Part shown: positions 25,400-37,647 of the stretch, piece by piece
Position numbering within the stretch: position 1 is the first letter of the stretch
Layout of the letters: every line of letters starts with the position of its first letter
Assembly (NCBI RefSeq): GCF_009761815.1
Contig: NZ_RWIN01000050.1
Span: forward strand, 1-44,112
Source: Pseudomonas sp. PB120
GTDB lineage: Bacteria > Pseudomonadota > Gammaproteobacteria > Pseudomonadales > Pseudomonadaceae
Direction: 5' to 3'
DNA length: 44,112 nucleotides
Notes under the pieces: generated by a model
The model's input: the letters and a program-made list of their open reading frames with translations, nothing else
Databases searched by the model: none
Told to the model about the DNA's origin: nothing
Made by a program: the position numbers and the translations under genes

Positions 25400-27643
25400 T
25401 CAAGGCGTACGGTTACGGCGGGTTTCGATGATGTTCGGCAGCTGAGAAATCCGGCCCAACAGCCGCCCCAATGCATCCAGTCCCGGGATCTCGATGGTCA
25501 GGGACATCAACGCGGTGTTGTCCTCTTTGTTCGAGCGGGTGTTGACCGCCAGCACGTTGATCCGCTCATTGAGCAGCACTTGCGACACGTCACGCAGCAA
25601 ACCGGAACGGTCGTAGGCACGGATGATGATGTCCACCGGATAGGTAAGCACCGGCACCGGGCCCCAGCTGACCTGGATAATCCGCTCCGGCTCGCGCCCG
25701 CCCAGTTGCAGCACCGAGGCGCAGTCCTGACGGTGAATGCTGACGCCACGACCCTGGGTGATATAGCCGACGATCGCATCCCCCGGCAACGGCTGACAGC
25801 AGCCCGCCATCTGGGTCATCAGGTTGCCGACGCCCTGGATCTGAATGTCGCCACGCTTGCCCGGCTTGTAACCGGTGGCCTTGCGCGGGATCAGCTCCAG
25901 CTGCTCGCTGCCGCGTTCCGGCTCGACCAGTTGTTGCGCCAGGTTGACCAGTTGCGCCAAGCGCAAATCGCCGGCACCGAGTGCGGCGAACATGTCCTCG
26001 GCGGTTTTCATGTTGGCCTTTTCGGCCAGCTTGTCGAAATCCACCGCTGGCAGGCCGAGACGGGTGAGTTCGCGCTCGATCAGGGTTTTACCGGCCGCGA
26101 CGTTCTGATCACGCGCCTGTAGTTTGAACCAGTGAACGATCTTCGCCCGGGCTCGCGACGTGGTGACGTAACCCAGGTTGGAGTTCAGCCAGTCGCGGCT
26201 CGGCGTGCCGTGCTTGCTGGTGATGATCTCGACTTGCTCGCCGGTTTGCAGGCTGTAGTTGAGCGGCACAATGCGCCCGTTGATCTTGGCGCCACGGCAG
26301 TTGTGACCGATTTCGGTGTGCACGCGGTACGCGAAATCCAGCGGCGTCGCGCCTTTGGGCAAGTCGATGGCGTGACCGTCCGGGGTAAAGATATAGACCC
26401 GGTCCGGTTCGATATCGACCCGCAGCTGTTCCGCGAGGCCGCCAATGTCGCCCAACTCTTCATGCCACTCGAGCACCTGACGCAGCCAGGAGATTTTCTC
26501 TTCGTAGTGATTGGAGCCGGATTTGACGTCGGTGCCCTTGTAGCGCCAGTGCGCGCAAACGCCCAGCTCGGCCTCTTCGTGCATGGCGTGCGTGCGGATC
26601 TGCACTTCCAGCACCTTGCCCTCAGGCCCGATCACCGCCGTGTGCAACGAGCGATAGCCGTTCTCTTTCGGGTTGGCGATGTAGTCGTCGAATTCTTTCG
26701 GGATGTGTCGCCACAAGGTGTGGACGATGCCGAGCGCGGTGTAGCAATCGCGCATTTCCGGCACCAGCACGCGAACGGCGCGCACGTCGTAGATCTGGCT
26801 GAACTCCAGACCCTTGCGCTGCATTTTGCGCCAGATTGAATAGATGTGTTTGGCCCGGCCGCTGATGTCGGCATCGACGCCGGTGGCCTGCAATTCGTTT
26901 TTCAGCTGGCTCATCACATCGGCGATGAAGCGCTCGCGATCCAGACGCCGCTCGTGGAGCAGCTTGGCGATCTGTTTGTACTGATCGGGCTCGAGGTAAC
27001 GGAAGGACAGGTCCTCCAGTTCCCATTTGATATGACCGATACCGAGACGGTGAGCGAGCGGCGCGTAGATGTCGAAGACTTCCCGGGCGACGCGGTTGCG
27101 TTTCTCGTCGTCGGCGGTTTTCACCGCACGGATCGCGCAGGTGCGCTCGGCCAGTTTGATCAGCGCGACGCGCACGTCATCGACCATGGCCACGAGCATC
27201 TTGCGCAGGTTTTCGACCTGGCCCTGAGTGCCCATCACCATGGATTTGCGCGGGCTCAGACTGTCGCTGATGGCCGCCATGCGCTGCACGCCGTCGATGA
27301 GTTTGGCCACCACCGGGCCGAAACGCTGGCTGACCGCCGGCAGAAGGATCTGGCCTTCGCGCACGCCTCGGTAAAGGATCGCGGCGACCAACGAATCCTG
27401 GTCCAGCTTGAGGTCGGCGAGAATCTCGGCGATCTCAAGGCCAGTGCGGAAACTCGAAGTCCCTTCGGACCACAGGTTTTTCGCCGCATTGGCTTGTTGT
27501 TCAGCGGTGCGCGCGAACTCGCACGCGTCCTTCAAGGCTTCGCGATCCAGTGCCAGATCGACAGTGACCGCGTGATCGAGCCAAGCCTCGAGATTGATAC
27601 TGCCGTCGGTGTTGATCGGCTGGTGTGCTCTCACCTGTACCAT
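25400..27643 (-). CDS. relA: GTP pyrophosphokinase RelA
   Basis: Ribosome-associated (p)ppGpp synthetase of 747 residues, active when uncharged tRNA enters the A site. The domain order is a pseudo-hydrolase region (about 1-200), in which the HD pair of SpoT is replaced (ILYRGVREGQ), a synthetase domain (about 230-345; RAVRVLVPEMRDCYTALG, with ENGYRSLHTAVIGPEG), TGS (about 405-465), a helical and zinc-finger-like region (CCQPLPGD), and a C-terminal ACT domain (about 670-747). The broken HD motif means synthesis without hydrolysis. GGAAGG precedes the ATG. Confidence 0.97.
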   Translation of the reverse strand: MVQVRAHQPINTDGSINLEAWLDHAVTVDLALDREALKDACEFARTAEQQANAAKNLWSEGTSSFRTGLEIAEILADLKLDQDSLVAAILYRGVREGQILLPAVSQRFGPVVAKLIDGVQRMAAISDSLSPRKSMVMGTQGQVENLRKMLVAMVDDVRVALIKLAERTCAIRAVKTADDEKRNRVAREVFDIYAPLAHRLGIGHIKWELEDLSFRYLEPDQYKQIAKLLHERRLDRERFIADVMSQLKNELQATGVDADISGRAKHIYSIWRKMQRKGLEFSQIYDVRAVRVLVPEMRDCYTALGIVHTLWRHIPKEFDDYIANPKENGYRSLHTAVIGPEGKVLEVQIRTHAMHEEAELGVCAHWRYKGTDVKSGSNHYEEKISWLRQVLEWHEELGDIGGLAEQLRVDIEPDRVYIFTPDGHAIDLPKGATPLDFAYRVHTEIGHNCRGAKINGRIVPLNYSLQTGEQVEIITSKHGTPSRDWLNSNLGYVTTSRARAKIVHWFKLQARDQNVAAGKTLIERELTRLGLPAVDFDKLAEKANMKTAEDMFAALGAGDLRLAQLVNLAQQLVEPERGSEQLELIPRKATGYKPGKRGDIQIQGVGNLMTQMAGCCQPLPGDAIVGYITQGRGVSIHRQDCASVLQLGGREPERIIQVSWGPVPVLTYPVDIIIRAYDRSGLLRDVSQVLLNERINVLAVNTRSNKEDNTALMSLTIEIPGLDALGRLLGRISQLPNIIETRRNRTP

Positions 27644-27766
27644 CTTGCTTACCTTCCCTACGACGCAGATTCAATGCGTCAAAATCGCTGACCTTCGTTG
27701 CCCGTGAGCCCACGCTGGGCTGGTGCGCGGCTGCACGGGCGGGCCAGTCGGACCAGACGAGCCTTC

Positions 27767-29119
27767 CTAGCTCGCTTCAAATAACGCCATGGCTTCGACA
27801 TGCGCCGTCTGAGGAAACATATCGAGAATCCCGGCACGTTTTAACCGGTAGCCCTGCTTGATCAATTCCACCGTGTCGCGCGCCAGCGTTGCAGGGTTGC
27901 ACGACACATACACCAACCGTTTGGCGCCCAGGGACGCCAGCTTGCGCACGGCCTCGAAAGCGCCGTCGCGCGGTGGATCCAAGAGTACCGCAGAAAAGCC
28001 TTCGCGGGCCCATTCGGCATCGGTCAAAGGCTGGGATAAATCGGCCTGAAAAAACCGTGCGTTATGCAGATTGTTCGCCGCTGCATTCGCCGCCGCCCGT
28101 TCGACCATGGCTTGAACACCTTCCACCGCCACCACTTCGCGAACAGTCTTGGCCAGCGGCAAAGCGAAGTTGCCCAACCCACAGAATAGATCGAGAACGC
28201 GCTCATCGGCTTGCGGTTTCAGCCATTCCAGCGCCTGGGCAACCATCGCCTCGTTGACCCCGGCGTTGACCTGGATGAAATCTCCCGGCCGGTACGCCAG
28301 GTCCAGATCCCACCGTTCAAGACGATAACCCAGCGACTGATCGACCTCGACCGGTTGTGGCTCGCCTTCACCGTGCAGCCACAACTGGGCTTCATGGAAG
28401 GCGCAAAACTCCTTGAGAATCGTCAGGTCGGCGTCGGACAACGGCGCCATGTGCCGCAGCAATACGGCCAGCGACGAGCCGCTGAACAATTCCACATGCC
28501 CCAGCGCTTGAGGTTTGCTCAAACGACGGAGCATTTCCGGCAAACGGGTCATGATCGGTTGCAACGGCTGTACCAACACCGGGCATTCGTTGATTGCAAC
28601 GATGTCCTGACTGCCTGCCGCGCGGAAACCGACCTCGAGTTTTTTCGCCTTCATGTCCCAACGCACCGCGATACGGGCGCGACGGCGGTAAGCGAATTCC
28701 GGACCGCTCAGCGGCGCTGCCCACTCTTGGGGTTCGACACCGGCGACCTTCGACAGTTGCTCGGCGAGCATGCGCTGTTTCAGTGCGAGTTGTTCGCTGT
28801 GCGGCAGGTGCTGCACGCTGCAACCGCCACAACGACCGGCATGCGGGCACGGTGCCGGGCGGCGCAGTTCGCTGGCCTTGAAGACTCGCTCGGTGCGCGC
28901 CTCAACCACTTTGCCGTGGGCGCCCAACACCCGCGCTTCGACTTCTTCACCGGCCAATGCGCCGATGACGAACCAGGTGCGGCCTTCGAAAAACGCGATA
29001 CCGCGACCGTCGTTGGCCAGGCGCTCTATGTTCAAGCGCTGCTTTTTGCCGGTCGGAATTTGCGGGGCCTTGCTGCCGCCCGTGGGCTGGAAGCGCAGGC
29101 CTCTTTCGTGCTTGGCCAT
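27767..29119 (-). CDS. rlmD: 23S rRNA (uracil(1939)-C5)-methyltransferase RlmD
   Basis: SAM-dependent enzyme of 450 residues that methylates U1939 of 23S rRNA. An N-terminal TRAM domain (about 26-85) is followed by the iron-sulfur cluster cysteines (Cys91, Cys97, Cys100 and one near 178) and the Rossmann SAM domain ([13 protein letters not shown]). The catalytic Cys is in [11 protein letters not shown], and LLDPPRDGA is the U-target motif. ATG at 29119 overlaps the cysM stop (TGATG), so they are co-translated. The frame runs upstream to 29173 but only through cysM. Confidence 0.96.
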   Translation of the reverse strand: MAKHERGLRFQPTGGSKAPQIPTGKKQRLNIERLANDGRGIAFFEGRTWFVIGALAGEEVEARVLGAHGKVVEARTERVFKASELRRPAPCPHAGRCGGCSVQHLPHSEQLALKQRMLAEQLSKVAGVEPQEWAAPLSGPEFAYRRRARIAVRWDMKAKKLEVGFRAAGSQDIVAINECPVLVQPLQPIMTRLPEMLRRLSKPQALGHVELFSGSSLAVLLRHMAPLSDADLTILKEFCAFHEAQLWLHGEGEPQPVEVDQSLGYRLERWDLDLAYRPGDFIQVNAGVNEAMVAQALEWLKPQADERVLDLFCGLGNFALPLAKTVREVVAVEGVQAMVERAAANAAANNLHNARFFQADLSQPLTDAEWAREGFSAVLLDPPRDGAFEAVRKLASLGAKRLVYVSCNPATLARDTVELIKQGYRLKRAGILDMFPQTAHVEAMALFEAS

Positions 29120-30021
29120 CAGTTGGGCGCGTCGAAAATGCCGGTCGACAAGTAACGGTCGCCACGGTCGCAAATGATCGCGACGATCACCGCGTTTTCA
29201 ACTTCCCGGGATAACCGCAGCATGGCTGCCACGGCGCCGCCCGAGGACACGCCGCAGAAGATGCCTTCTTCGCGCGCAAGGCGACGGGTCACGTCCTCGG
29301 CTTCGCTTTGCGCCATGTCGACGATCCGGTCCACGCGATCGGCCTGATAAATTTTCGGCAGGTATTCCTGCGGCCAGCGACGGATGCCCGGAATGGCCGA
29401 GCCTTCCATGGGTTGCAGGCCGATGATCTGGACGTTGTCGCTCTGCTCTTTCAAGTAGCGCGAGACGCCCATGATGGTCCCGGTGGTGCCCATCGAACTG
29501 ACGAAATGGGTAATGGTGCCTTGGGTCTGGCGCCAGATTTCCGGGCCGGTGGTGGTGTAGTGCGCTTCAGGGTTATCGCCATTGGCGAACTGATCCAGCA
29601 CCTTGCCACGGCCTTCGGCTTCCATCCGCTGCGCGAGGTCGCGGGCGCCTTCCATGCCCTCTTCCTGGGTCACCAGAATGAGCTCGGCGCCATAGGCCGT
29701 CATCGCGGCTTTGCGCTCGGCGCTGGAGTTGTCCGGCATGATCAGGATCATCTTGTAACCCTTGATCGCGGCGGCCATGGCCAGGGCGATCCCGGTGTTA
29801 CCCGAGGTTGCCTCGATCAGCGTATCGCCAGCGTGGATCTGCCCGCGCAACTCGGCACGGGTAATCATCGACAGCGCCGGACGGTCCTTGACCGAACCCG
29901 CCGGGTTATTCCCTTCGAGCTTGAGCAAAAGGGTGTTGCTGGTGGCGCCGGGCAGGCGCTGCAAACGAACCAGCGGAGTGTTGCCGACGCAATCGGCGAT
30001 GGTTGGGTACTGCAAGGTCAT
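29119..30021 (-). CDS. cysM: Cysteine synthase B
   Basis: PLP enzyme of 300 residues that makes cysteine from O-acetylserine and sulfide or thiosulfate. The PLP-binding Lys45 is in GSVKDRPAL; the substrate loop is SGNTGIA, and the PLP phosphate loop [10 protein letters not shown]. Length and the [12 protein letters not shown] block fit the CysM subgroup rather than CysK. The preferred ATG is 30021; the frame extends to 30087 without a typical start. It is the first gene of a leftward operon with rlmD. The 337 bases upstream are AT-rich and hold a broken REP copy. Confidence 0.95.
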   Translation of the reverse strand: MTLQYPTIADCVGNTPLVRLQRLPGATSNTLLLKLEGNNPAGSVKDRPALSMITRAELRGQIHAGDTLIEATSGNTGIALAMAAAIKGYKMILIMPDNSSAERKAAMTAYGAELILVTQEEGMEGARDLAQRMEAEGRGKVLDQFANGDNPEAHYTTTGPEIWRQTQGTITHFVSSMGTTGTIMGVSRYLKEQSDNVQIIGLQPMEGSAIPGIRRWPQEYLPKIYQADRVDRIVDMAQSEAEDVTRRLAREEGIFCGVSSGGAVAAMLRLSREVENAVIVAIICDRGDRYLSTGIFDAPN

Positions 30022-30358
30022 GGCGTATTCGCAATCCAGACTGCGGGGGCGCCTATCATACCGGCAAACCGATCCAGGCCATATCACGCAAAGTGTGGTG
30101 CTTATGGCTTATGGGAATAAGGGTGGGTGCGCGAGCGTCTGACTGAATGTACCGGCCCTTCTGTAGGAGCGAGGGATTTCGGATTGGGGAACACATATAC
30201 GCCATGGGCGATCCGCGGAAATTTCTCGCGAGTCGTGGCGACAGGCATGAACTGGTGAGTAGCGGGTTCTGTGGATAGTCTTTTGTGATGCGCTCAGCGT
30301 TCAACGAGGGGGACGCCCTGTCATTAAAATCAGCAAACTACTTTTGACGAGCACACAC
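30022..30358. other. 337-base intergenic region with a REP remnant
   Basis: This holds the divergent upstream regions of cysM and the exported-protein gene. A broken REP half (TGTAGGAGCGAGGG, 30162-30175) is visible. The minus-strand frame at 30056-30304 crosses that copy and looks random. Composition becomes more AT-rich after about 30300, into the next genes. Confidence 0.55.
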
Positions 30359-30739
30359 ATGAAGACGTTTTTTGCGCTTTCTTTAACAAGCTTGATTCTT
30401 GCAACAGGCGAGGCTTCTGCGGCATGTACGAATATTACTAATACCTACAGCGGAACGGTGCCCGCTAACTCTTACGTGATTGCACAGGGGCCCTTCACCG
30501 TTACCGGTGCAAATGGATGTCGGCAGGCCAATATCTCTTCAACTATTGCGCCTATAGGCGCCGGCGCTCCACCGAAATTGTTTATTGACAGACTGACAGG
30601 CTCCGCCTGGACTGAAGTCTCCGGCGGCACGGGGAGAACCGCCTCTGCACTTGGACAACTGGGCACTTACCGAGTCCGCCACGTGAATAACCTCAACGTA
30701 TCCAGACAATATTCTGGCACTACCCGTTACGGTAAATAA
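30359..30739 (+). CDS. Small exported protein of unknown function
   Basis: Protein of 126 residues with a clear Sec signal peptide (MKTFFALSLTSLILATGEASA, cleavage after residue 21). The mature part of about 105 residues is Ser/Thr/Gly/Asn-rich and probably all-beta, with two cysteines (about 23 and 54) that could form one disulfide, and the C-terminus YSGTTRYGK. I do not recognise a family. ATG at 30359 has GACGAG 7 bases upstream; a TTG at 30344 is less likely. GC content is visibly lower than in the neighbours. It converges with the gene at 30788; transferred or fast-evolving DNA is likely. Confidence 0.75.
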   Translation: MKTFFALSLTSLILATGEASAACTNITNTYSGTVPANSYVIAQGPFTVTGANGCRQANISSTIAPIGAGAPPKLFIDRLTGSAWTEVSGGTGRTASALGQLGTYRVRHVNNLNVSRQYSGTTRYGK

Positions 30740-30752
30740 GGAATAAATTTTC

Positions 30753-30782
30753 CGGAGCCTGACAAGTTACATTCGGGCTCCG
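30753..30782. terminator. Hairpin between two convergent genes, possible terminator
   Basis: The 7-bp stem CGGAGCC/GGCTCCG flanks a long loop of about 16 bases. On the minus strand it is followed by GGAAAATTTATT, which is T-rich but broken. It separates the exported-protein gene from the convergent gene at 30788. Confidence 0.4.
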
Positions 30783-30787
30783 TCGGC

Positions 30788-31309
30788 TCATGCTTGAATG
30801 CTGACGGAAAGGTCATTCCGGGATGAGTGGGAGAAATAGGAAAGCGCATTGATGGCCTGATTGGCACGTACCAGTGCCTTGGTAACGCCCATGAACGATT
30901 CTTGGTACCCATAGATAGGCCATGTGCGCGCGTAGGCTTTATTATCATCCAGCATCTGATTGAACATGGCGATAGCATTATACTTGACGTCTTTTTCAGT
31001 CTGGTGGCCATATTTATCTGTCGTCATGTTTCCTGAGATAAACATACAGGCCACATGATCGTCTATCAGATTCAACTCACCGAGCTTCGATCCAATCTGC
31101 GCAAGTTCATTGGTACTTATCGATGTAAAATCGCACCCCCTGATCAAATCTTTCAATTCAGCAATTGAAGACTTGCCCCCCAAGCTCAACACATCCGCAG
31201 CCACCTGAGCGTTGGTTATCGTAAAAGCGTTTTTTGTCTCTCGAGGGTTTTTAATGAAATAGGCATCAGCCTGCATTGATAAAGGCGGCGTTCTTATCGT
31301 GATTTTCAT
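30788..31309 (-). CDS. Unrecognised 173-residue protein
   Basis: Soluble protein with no signal peptide or membrane helix. It appears mostly helical, with blocks FTSISTNELAQIGSKLGEL and the aromatic, Asn-rich VKYNAIAMFNQMLDDN, and ends in a Ser-rich tail. I cannot place it in a family. The ATG at 31309 has a strong AAGGAG 8 bases upstream, so it is probably translated; the frame extends to 31357 without a better start. It is more AT-rich than neighbouring genes. It sits where PAO1 carries the pirA siderophore receptor gene, next to a PirS-position kinase gene. Confidence 0.75.
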   Translation of the reverse strand: MKITIRTPPLSMQADAYFIKNPRETKNAFTITNAQVAADVLSLGGKSSIAELKDLIRGCDFTSISTNELAQIGSKLGELNLIDDHVACMFISGNMTTDKYGHQTEKDVKYNAIAMFNQMLDDNKAYARTWPIYGYQESFMGVTKALVRANQAINALSYFSHSSRNDLSVSIQA

Positions 31310-31477
31310 TGACGACACTCCTTGGGTTATGACCACAAGTTGAATATCGACTACCACAGTAACGCCTTGAGGGCTTGCTGTTAAATTCAGAAACTTCCTA
31401 CTTCAAAATCTATTATCTCGTAGGACACATCCGATGAAGATGTACGAATGCACTAACACTCTGCTTATTTCAACACA

Positions 31478-32839
31478 CTAAACAGGCGATTGATCAGCCA
31501 CCAAACGCATGTTCAGCCGCAGACCTTGCCCGGCGTTCTCCGCACTCAAACTGCCGCCCTGCCGGCGCACGGCATTCCTAGCAATACTCAACCCCAACCC
31601 AAACCCGCCATCCCCCGGACGTGAACCGTCGAGACGGGTGAACGGCAGGAAGATCCGTTCCAGATCCGCTTCAGCCACCCCGCCCCCCTGATCCTCCAAC
31701 CACAGATGCCAGTAGTCGCCCTCACGCCTTCCACCAAGGTGCACGACGCCGCCCTTGGGTGAATGCCGAATCGCATTGCGCAGGATGTTTTCCAGGGCCT
31801 GAGCCAGGGTGTTGAGGTGGCCGCGTACCCAGCAGGACGAATCCACCGAGCACTGCAATTGCCCTTCCGGCCAGCAGCTTTCATAACAGGCGTTTTCAGT
31901 GAGCATTTCCCACAACGCCTGGACCTGGATCGCTTCATCGGGCAACGGGGTGCGTTCGGTGTCGAGCCAGGCCAGTTGCAGCGTGTCTTCCACCAGCCGT
32001 TGCATGCCATCGACTTCGCGACCAATGCGCTCGCGCAATTGTTCCAGGCCTTGTTCGCTTTCACTGGCGACCCGCAGGCGACTCAGTGGCGTGCGCAATT
32101 CGTGGGAGAGATCGCGCAACAATTGCTGTTGCAGGGCCACGGTGCTTTGCAAACGTTCGGCCATGTGATCGAACGCCCGGCCCAGTTCGCCCAATTCATC
32201 GGAGCGCTTAGTGGTGCTGCTCGACATCCGCACATTCAATTGATCGGCGCGCCAGGCGTTGGCCTGCTCTCGCAAGGTGTTGAGCGGGATCACCAGCAAA
32301 CGATAGAGGCCGACGCACAGCAGCAAGGTAAACAATCCCGGAATCACCCCGTTGGTGATCACGCGCCAGAACACCCGATAGTGCCCGGGCACAAAACGTT
32401 TCGGCAGTTCGATCACCAGGGCGCCAGCAGAAGGGTTCTGGGGAAACGGCACGCGCATCCATGGCAGGCCTTTCTTGTGGATGGGCCAATCCAGGCCGCG
32501 CAGAAAAGTCAGGTGCTCGATTTCCTTTTCCGTCAGCGGCTGGCTGCTCAAGGATTGCAGGTCACCGCCAATGACGCCGACCCAACCCTTCTCGCGATGC
32601 TGCATGCTCTGCAACCAGTTATCGACGCCCTCACGCTGTCCCTGCCGCCATGCCTGGTCGGCCTCGGCGGCATAGCGCGTCAGGGTGCCGCGAGCCTCAT
32701 CGGACAGGAACTGGTTGCGCTCCTCCATGTAGCGGCCCCAGGACCAGCTCAACCAGATCATCAGCAAACAGAACGCCACCAGTAAACAGGCAAGCTTCCA
32801 GAACAACGAGTGTCGGCCCGGCAGGTCAGACCATTTCAT
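31478..32839 (-). CDS. Sensor histidine kinase (PirS position)
   Basis: Inner-membrane kinase of 453 residues. Helices at about 13-33 and 158-183 enclose a periplasmic domain of about 120 residues. HAMP is at about 184-235, the phospho-acceptor His247 in LSHELRTPLSR, and the ATPase domain has NILRNAIRHS, EDQGGGV and GGFGLGLSIA. ATG at 32839 overlaps the regulator gene by 14 bases; a GTG at 32848 is possible. By position next to gacS it corresponds to PirS, which with PirR controls enterobactin-receptor genes in P. aeruginosa. No receptor gene is adjacent here, so the target may differ. Confidence 0.9.
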   Translation of the reverse strand: MKWSDLPGRHSLFWKLACLLVAFCLLMIWLSWSWGRYMEERNQFLSDEARGTLTRYAAEADQAWRQGQREGVDNWLQSMQHREKGWVGVIGGDLQSLSSQPLTEKEIEHLTFLRGLDWPIHKKGLPWMRVPFPQNPSAGALVIELPKRFVPGHYRVFWRVITNGVIPGLFTLLLCVGLYRLLVIPLNTLREQANAWRADQLNVRMSSSTTKRSDELGELGRAFDHMAERLQSTVALQQQLLRDLSHELRTPLSRLRVASESEQGLEQLRERIGREVDGMQRLVEDTLQLAWLDTERTPLPDEAIQVQALWEMLTENACYESCWPEGQLQCSVDSSCWVRGHLNTLAQALENILRNAIRHSPKGGVVHLGGRREGDYWHLWLEDQGGGVAEADLERIFLPFTRLDGSRPGDGGFGLGLSIARNAVRRQGGSLSAENAGQGLRLNMRLVADQSPV

Positions 32840-33551
32840 CGGCAGCACTCAGCACATAACCCTTGCCCCACACCGTGCGCACTTCCCGCTCGATGTAGCC
32901 GACGGCCTTGAGTTTGCGGCGAATCTGGCTGATGTGCATGTCCAGGCTGCGGTCATGGGCCGCGTAACCCCGTTGCAACACGTGCTGATAAAGGAAAGCT
33001 TTGCTCAGCACTTCGTCGCTATTACGGTTCAGCGTTTCCAGCAAGCGGTATTCGCTGCGGGTCAGGCCGGCGGCCTGCTCGCCATAAAACACGTCGCAGA
33101 GTTCATCATCAAACCGCAGGCTGTCCGCTGAAGGCTCGATCAACGTCGGCGCTGGCCGGCGATCAAGCGCCACCCGGCGCAGGATCGCTTCGATGCGCAC
33201 CCGCAGCTCGACCATGCTGAAGGGCTTGGGCAAATAGTCATCGGCGCCCAGTCGAAAGCCACTGATGCGGTCCGCCTCGGCGCCCAGGGCCGACATCAAG
33301 ACCACCGGCGTGGTGTGGCTCTGGCGCAACTGCGTCAGGACATTCAAGCCGTTCAGCCCCGGCAGCAGGATATCCATCAGCACCACGTCGAAGGCTTGCT
33401 CACGGGCGATGTCCAGCCCTTCCTTGCCGTTCTGGCACCAGGTCACCTGGAAGCCGCAACGCCCCAGATGCTCATGGACGTAAGCCCCCAGCACGAGGTC
33501 GTCTTCGATGGAAAGAATCCGGGGATGATGTCCAACAGAGATGGGAGTCAT
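32826..33551 (-). CDS. OmpR-family response regulator (PirR position)
   Basis: DNA-binding regulator of 241 residues. The receiver domain has the acidic pair EDD, the phospho-acceptor Asp60 (LMDILLPG) and the conserved Lys (PKPFSMVELR). The OmpR-type winged helix ends TVWGKGYVLS. ATG at 33551 is preferred; TTG at 33563 is the longer alternative, and no clear Shine-Dalgarno is seen for either. Its stop lies inside the kinase start, so they form one operon. It is divergent from gacS. By gene order it matches PirR, which is inferred, not shown. Confidence 0.9.
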   Translation of the reverse strand: MTPISVGHHPRILSIEDDLVLGAYVHEHLGRCGFQVTWCQNGKEGLDIAREQAFDVVLMDILLPGLNGLNVLTQLRQSHTTPVVLMSALGAEADRISGFRLGADDYLPKPFSMVELRVRIEAILRRVALDRRPAPTLIEPSADSLRFDDELCDVFYGEQAAGLTRSEYRLLETLNRNSDEVLSKAFLYQHVLQRGYAAHDRSLDMHISQIRRKLKAVGYIEREVRTVWGKGYVLSAADEMV

Positions 33552-33602
33552 GACTATCTGCAAATAATTCTCAGTTGTTGATTATTCAAGATTGCATCGC
33601 CA

Positions 33603-33623
33603 GGGGCAACCCAAGGTTGCCCC
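33603..33623. promoter_or_regulatory. Perfect 9-bp hairpin in the regulator-gacS divergent region
   Basis: The inverted arms GGGGCAACC and GGTTGCCCC lie around a 3-base loop, 52 bases before the response-regulator start on one side and 142 bases before gacS on the other. No T run follows. It could be an operator or a leader hairpin in one of the transcripts. Confidence 0.4.
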
Positions 33624-33764
33624 GCAGCGTAAAAGCGCTGAGCTGGACGCCGAGTGACGACATCAACTTTACGAAGAATGCCCGCAAGCAAATCGCTACA
33701 CTGCCTTTGCGAGGCGTACCGGACGTACGTGCAGGTCATTAATAGCTGGATGCAGGAGAGAGGC

Positions 33765-36518
<2,754 letters not shown>

Positions 36519-36577
36519 TTCAGCGCAATGGTGCTGATCGGCTGGAGCGTTATGTTCGAGATTTCCAGGAGGACACC

Positions 36578-37570
36578 ATGCGCACGATTCTTTTCAGCAG
36601 CCAGACCTACGACCGCGACAGTTTTCTGGGCGCCGACTTGCCCACCGGCATCGAACTGCACTTTCAACCGGCGCGACTGAGCCTCGATACGGTGGCGCTG
36701 GCGGAGCATCACGACGTGGTGTGCCCGTTCATCAATGATGACCTCAGCGCGCCCGTGCTTGAACGCCTGGCCGCTGGCGGAACGCGGCTGATCGCCCTGC
36801 GCTCGGCCGGTTACAACCACGTCGACCTGGCGGCGGCGAAACGCCTGGGGCTGGAGGTTGTGCGCGTTCCGGCCTATTCGCCGCACGCCGTGGCCGAACA
36901 TGCGGTGGCGCTGATCCTGTCGCTCAACCGCCGCCTGCATCGTGCCTACAACCGCACCCGCGAAGGCGACTTCAGCCTCCACGGGCTGACCGGTTTCGAC
37001 CTGGTGGGCAAAACCGTGGGCGTGGTCGGTACCGGGCAGATCGGTGCGACCTTCGCCAAAATCATGAACGGCTTCGGCTGCCAGTTGCTGGCCTACGACC
37101 CTTTCCCCAATCCGCTAGTCGAGGCCCTCGGCGCCCGTTACCTGGACCTGCCCGAGCTATTGGCCGAATCGCACATCATCAGCCTGCACTGTCCACTGAA
37201 TGAGCAAAGCAAGCATTTGATCAACCGCGAATCGCTGGCGCACATGCAGCCCGGCGCGATGTTGATCAACACCGGACGCGGCGGCCTCGTGGACACACCC
37301 GCGCTGATCGACGCACTAAAGGATGGGCAACTGGGTTATCTGGGGCTGGATGTGTATGAAGAGGAAGCACAGCTGTTCTTCGAAGACCGCTCAGACCTGC
37401 CGCTGCAGGACGATGTGCTGGCGCGCCTGCTGACCTTCCCGAATGTGATCGTCACGGCGCATCAGGCGTTCCTGACCCGGGAAGCACTGGGTGCCATTGC
37501 CTCGACCACCCTGCAGAACATCGCGGCCTGGGCGGCGGGCACCCCGCAGAATCGTGTGAAGGACAACTGA
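36578..37570 (+). CDS. ldhA: D-lactate dehydrogenase, fermentative type
   Basis: NAD-dependent 2-hydroxyacid dehydrogenase of 330 residues, converting pyruvate to D-lactate. The nucleotide-binding motif VGVVGTGQIGATFAKI and the catalytic Arg (NTGRGGLVD), Glu and His (TAHQAFLTREA) are in place. The N-terminus MRTILFSSQTYDRDSF and total length fit E. coli LdhA. CCAGGAGG sits 5 bases before the ATG. It lies 59 bases after gacS on the same strand, as in PAO1 (PA0927), so they may be partly co-transcribed. Confidence 0.95.
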   Translation: MRTILFSSQTYDRDSFLGADLPTGIELHFQPARLSLDTVALAEHHDVVCPFINDDLSAPVLERLAAGGTRLIALRSAGYNHVDLAAAKRLGLEVVRVPAYSPHAVAEHAVALILSLNRRLHRAYNRTREGDFSLHGLTGFDLVGKTVGVVGTGQIGATFAKIMNGFGCQLLAYDPFPNPLVEALGARYLDLPELLAESHIISLHCPLNEQSKHLINRESLAHMQPGAMLINTGRGGLVDTPALIDALKDGQLGYLGLDVYEEEAQLFFEDRSDLPLQDDVLARLLTFPNVIVTAHQAFLTREALGAIASTTLQNIAAWAAGTPQNRVKDN

Positions 37571-37647
37571 ACCAGATCGAAGGTCATCGGCCTGCGCCAT
37601 CCTGCCTTGATGTCCGTGCTAGCATGCCGCGCATATTTGGAGGACCC

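Noticed and set aside
25400..27643. Calling the gene spoT instead of relA
   Set aside because: The HD hydrolase residues are replaced (ILYRGVREGQ), and the gene lies between rlmD and mazG, the relA context.
30056..30304. 82-codon minus-strand ORF upstream of cysM
   Set aside because: It crosses a broken REP copy, has no ribosome binding site and no recognisable composition.
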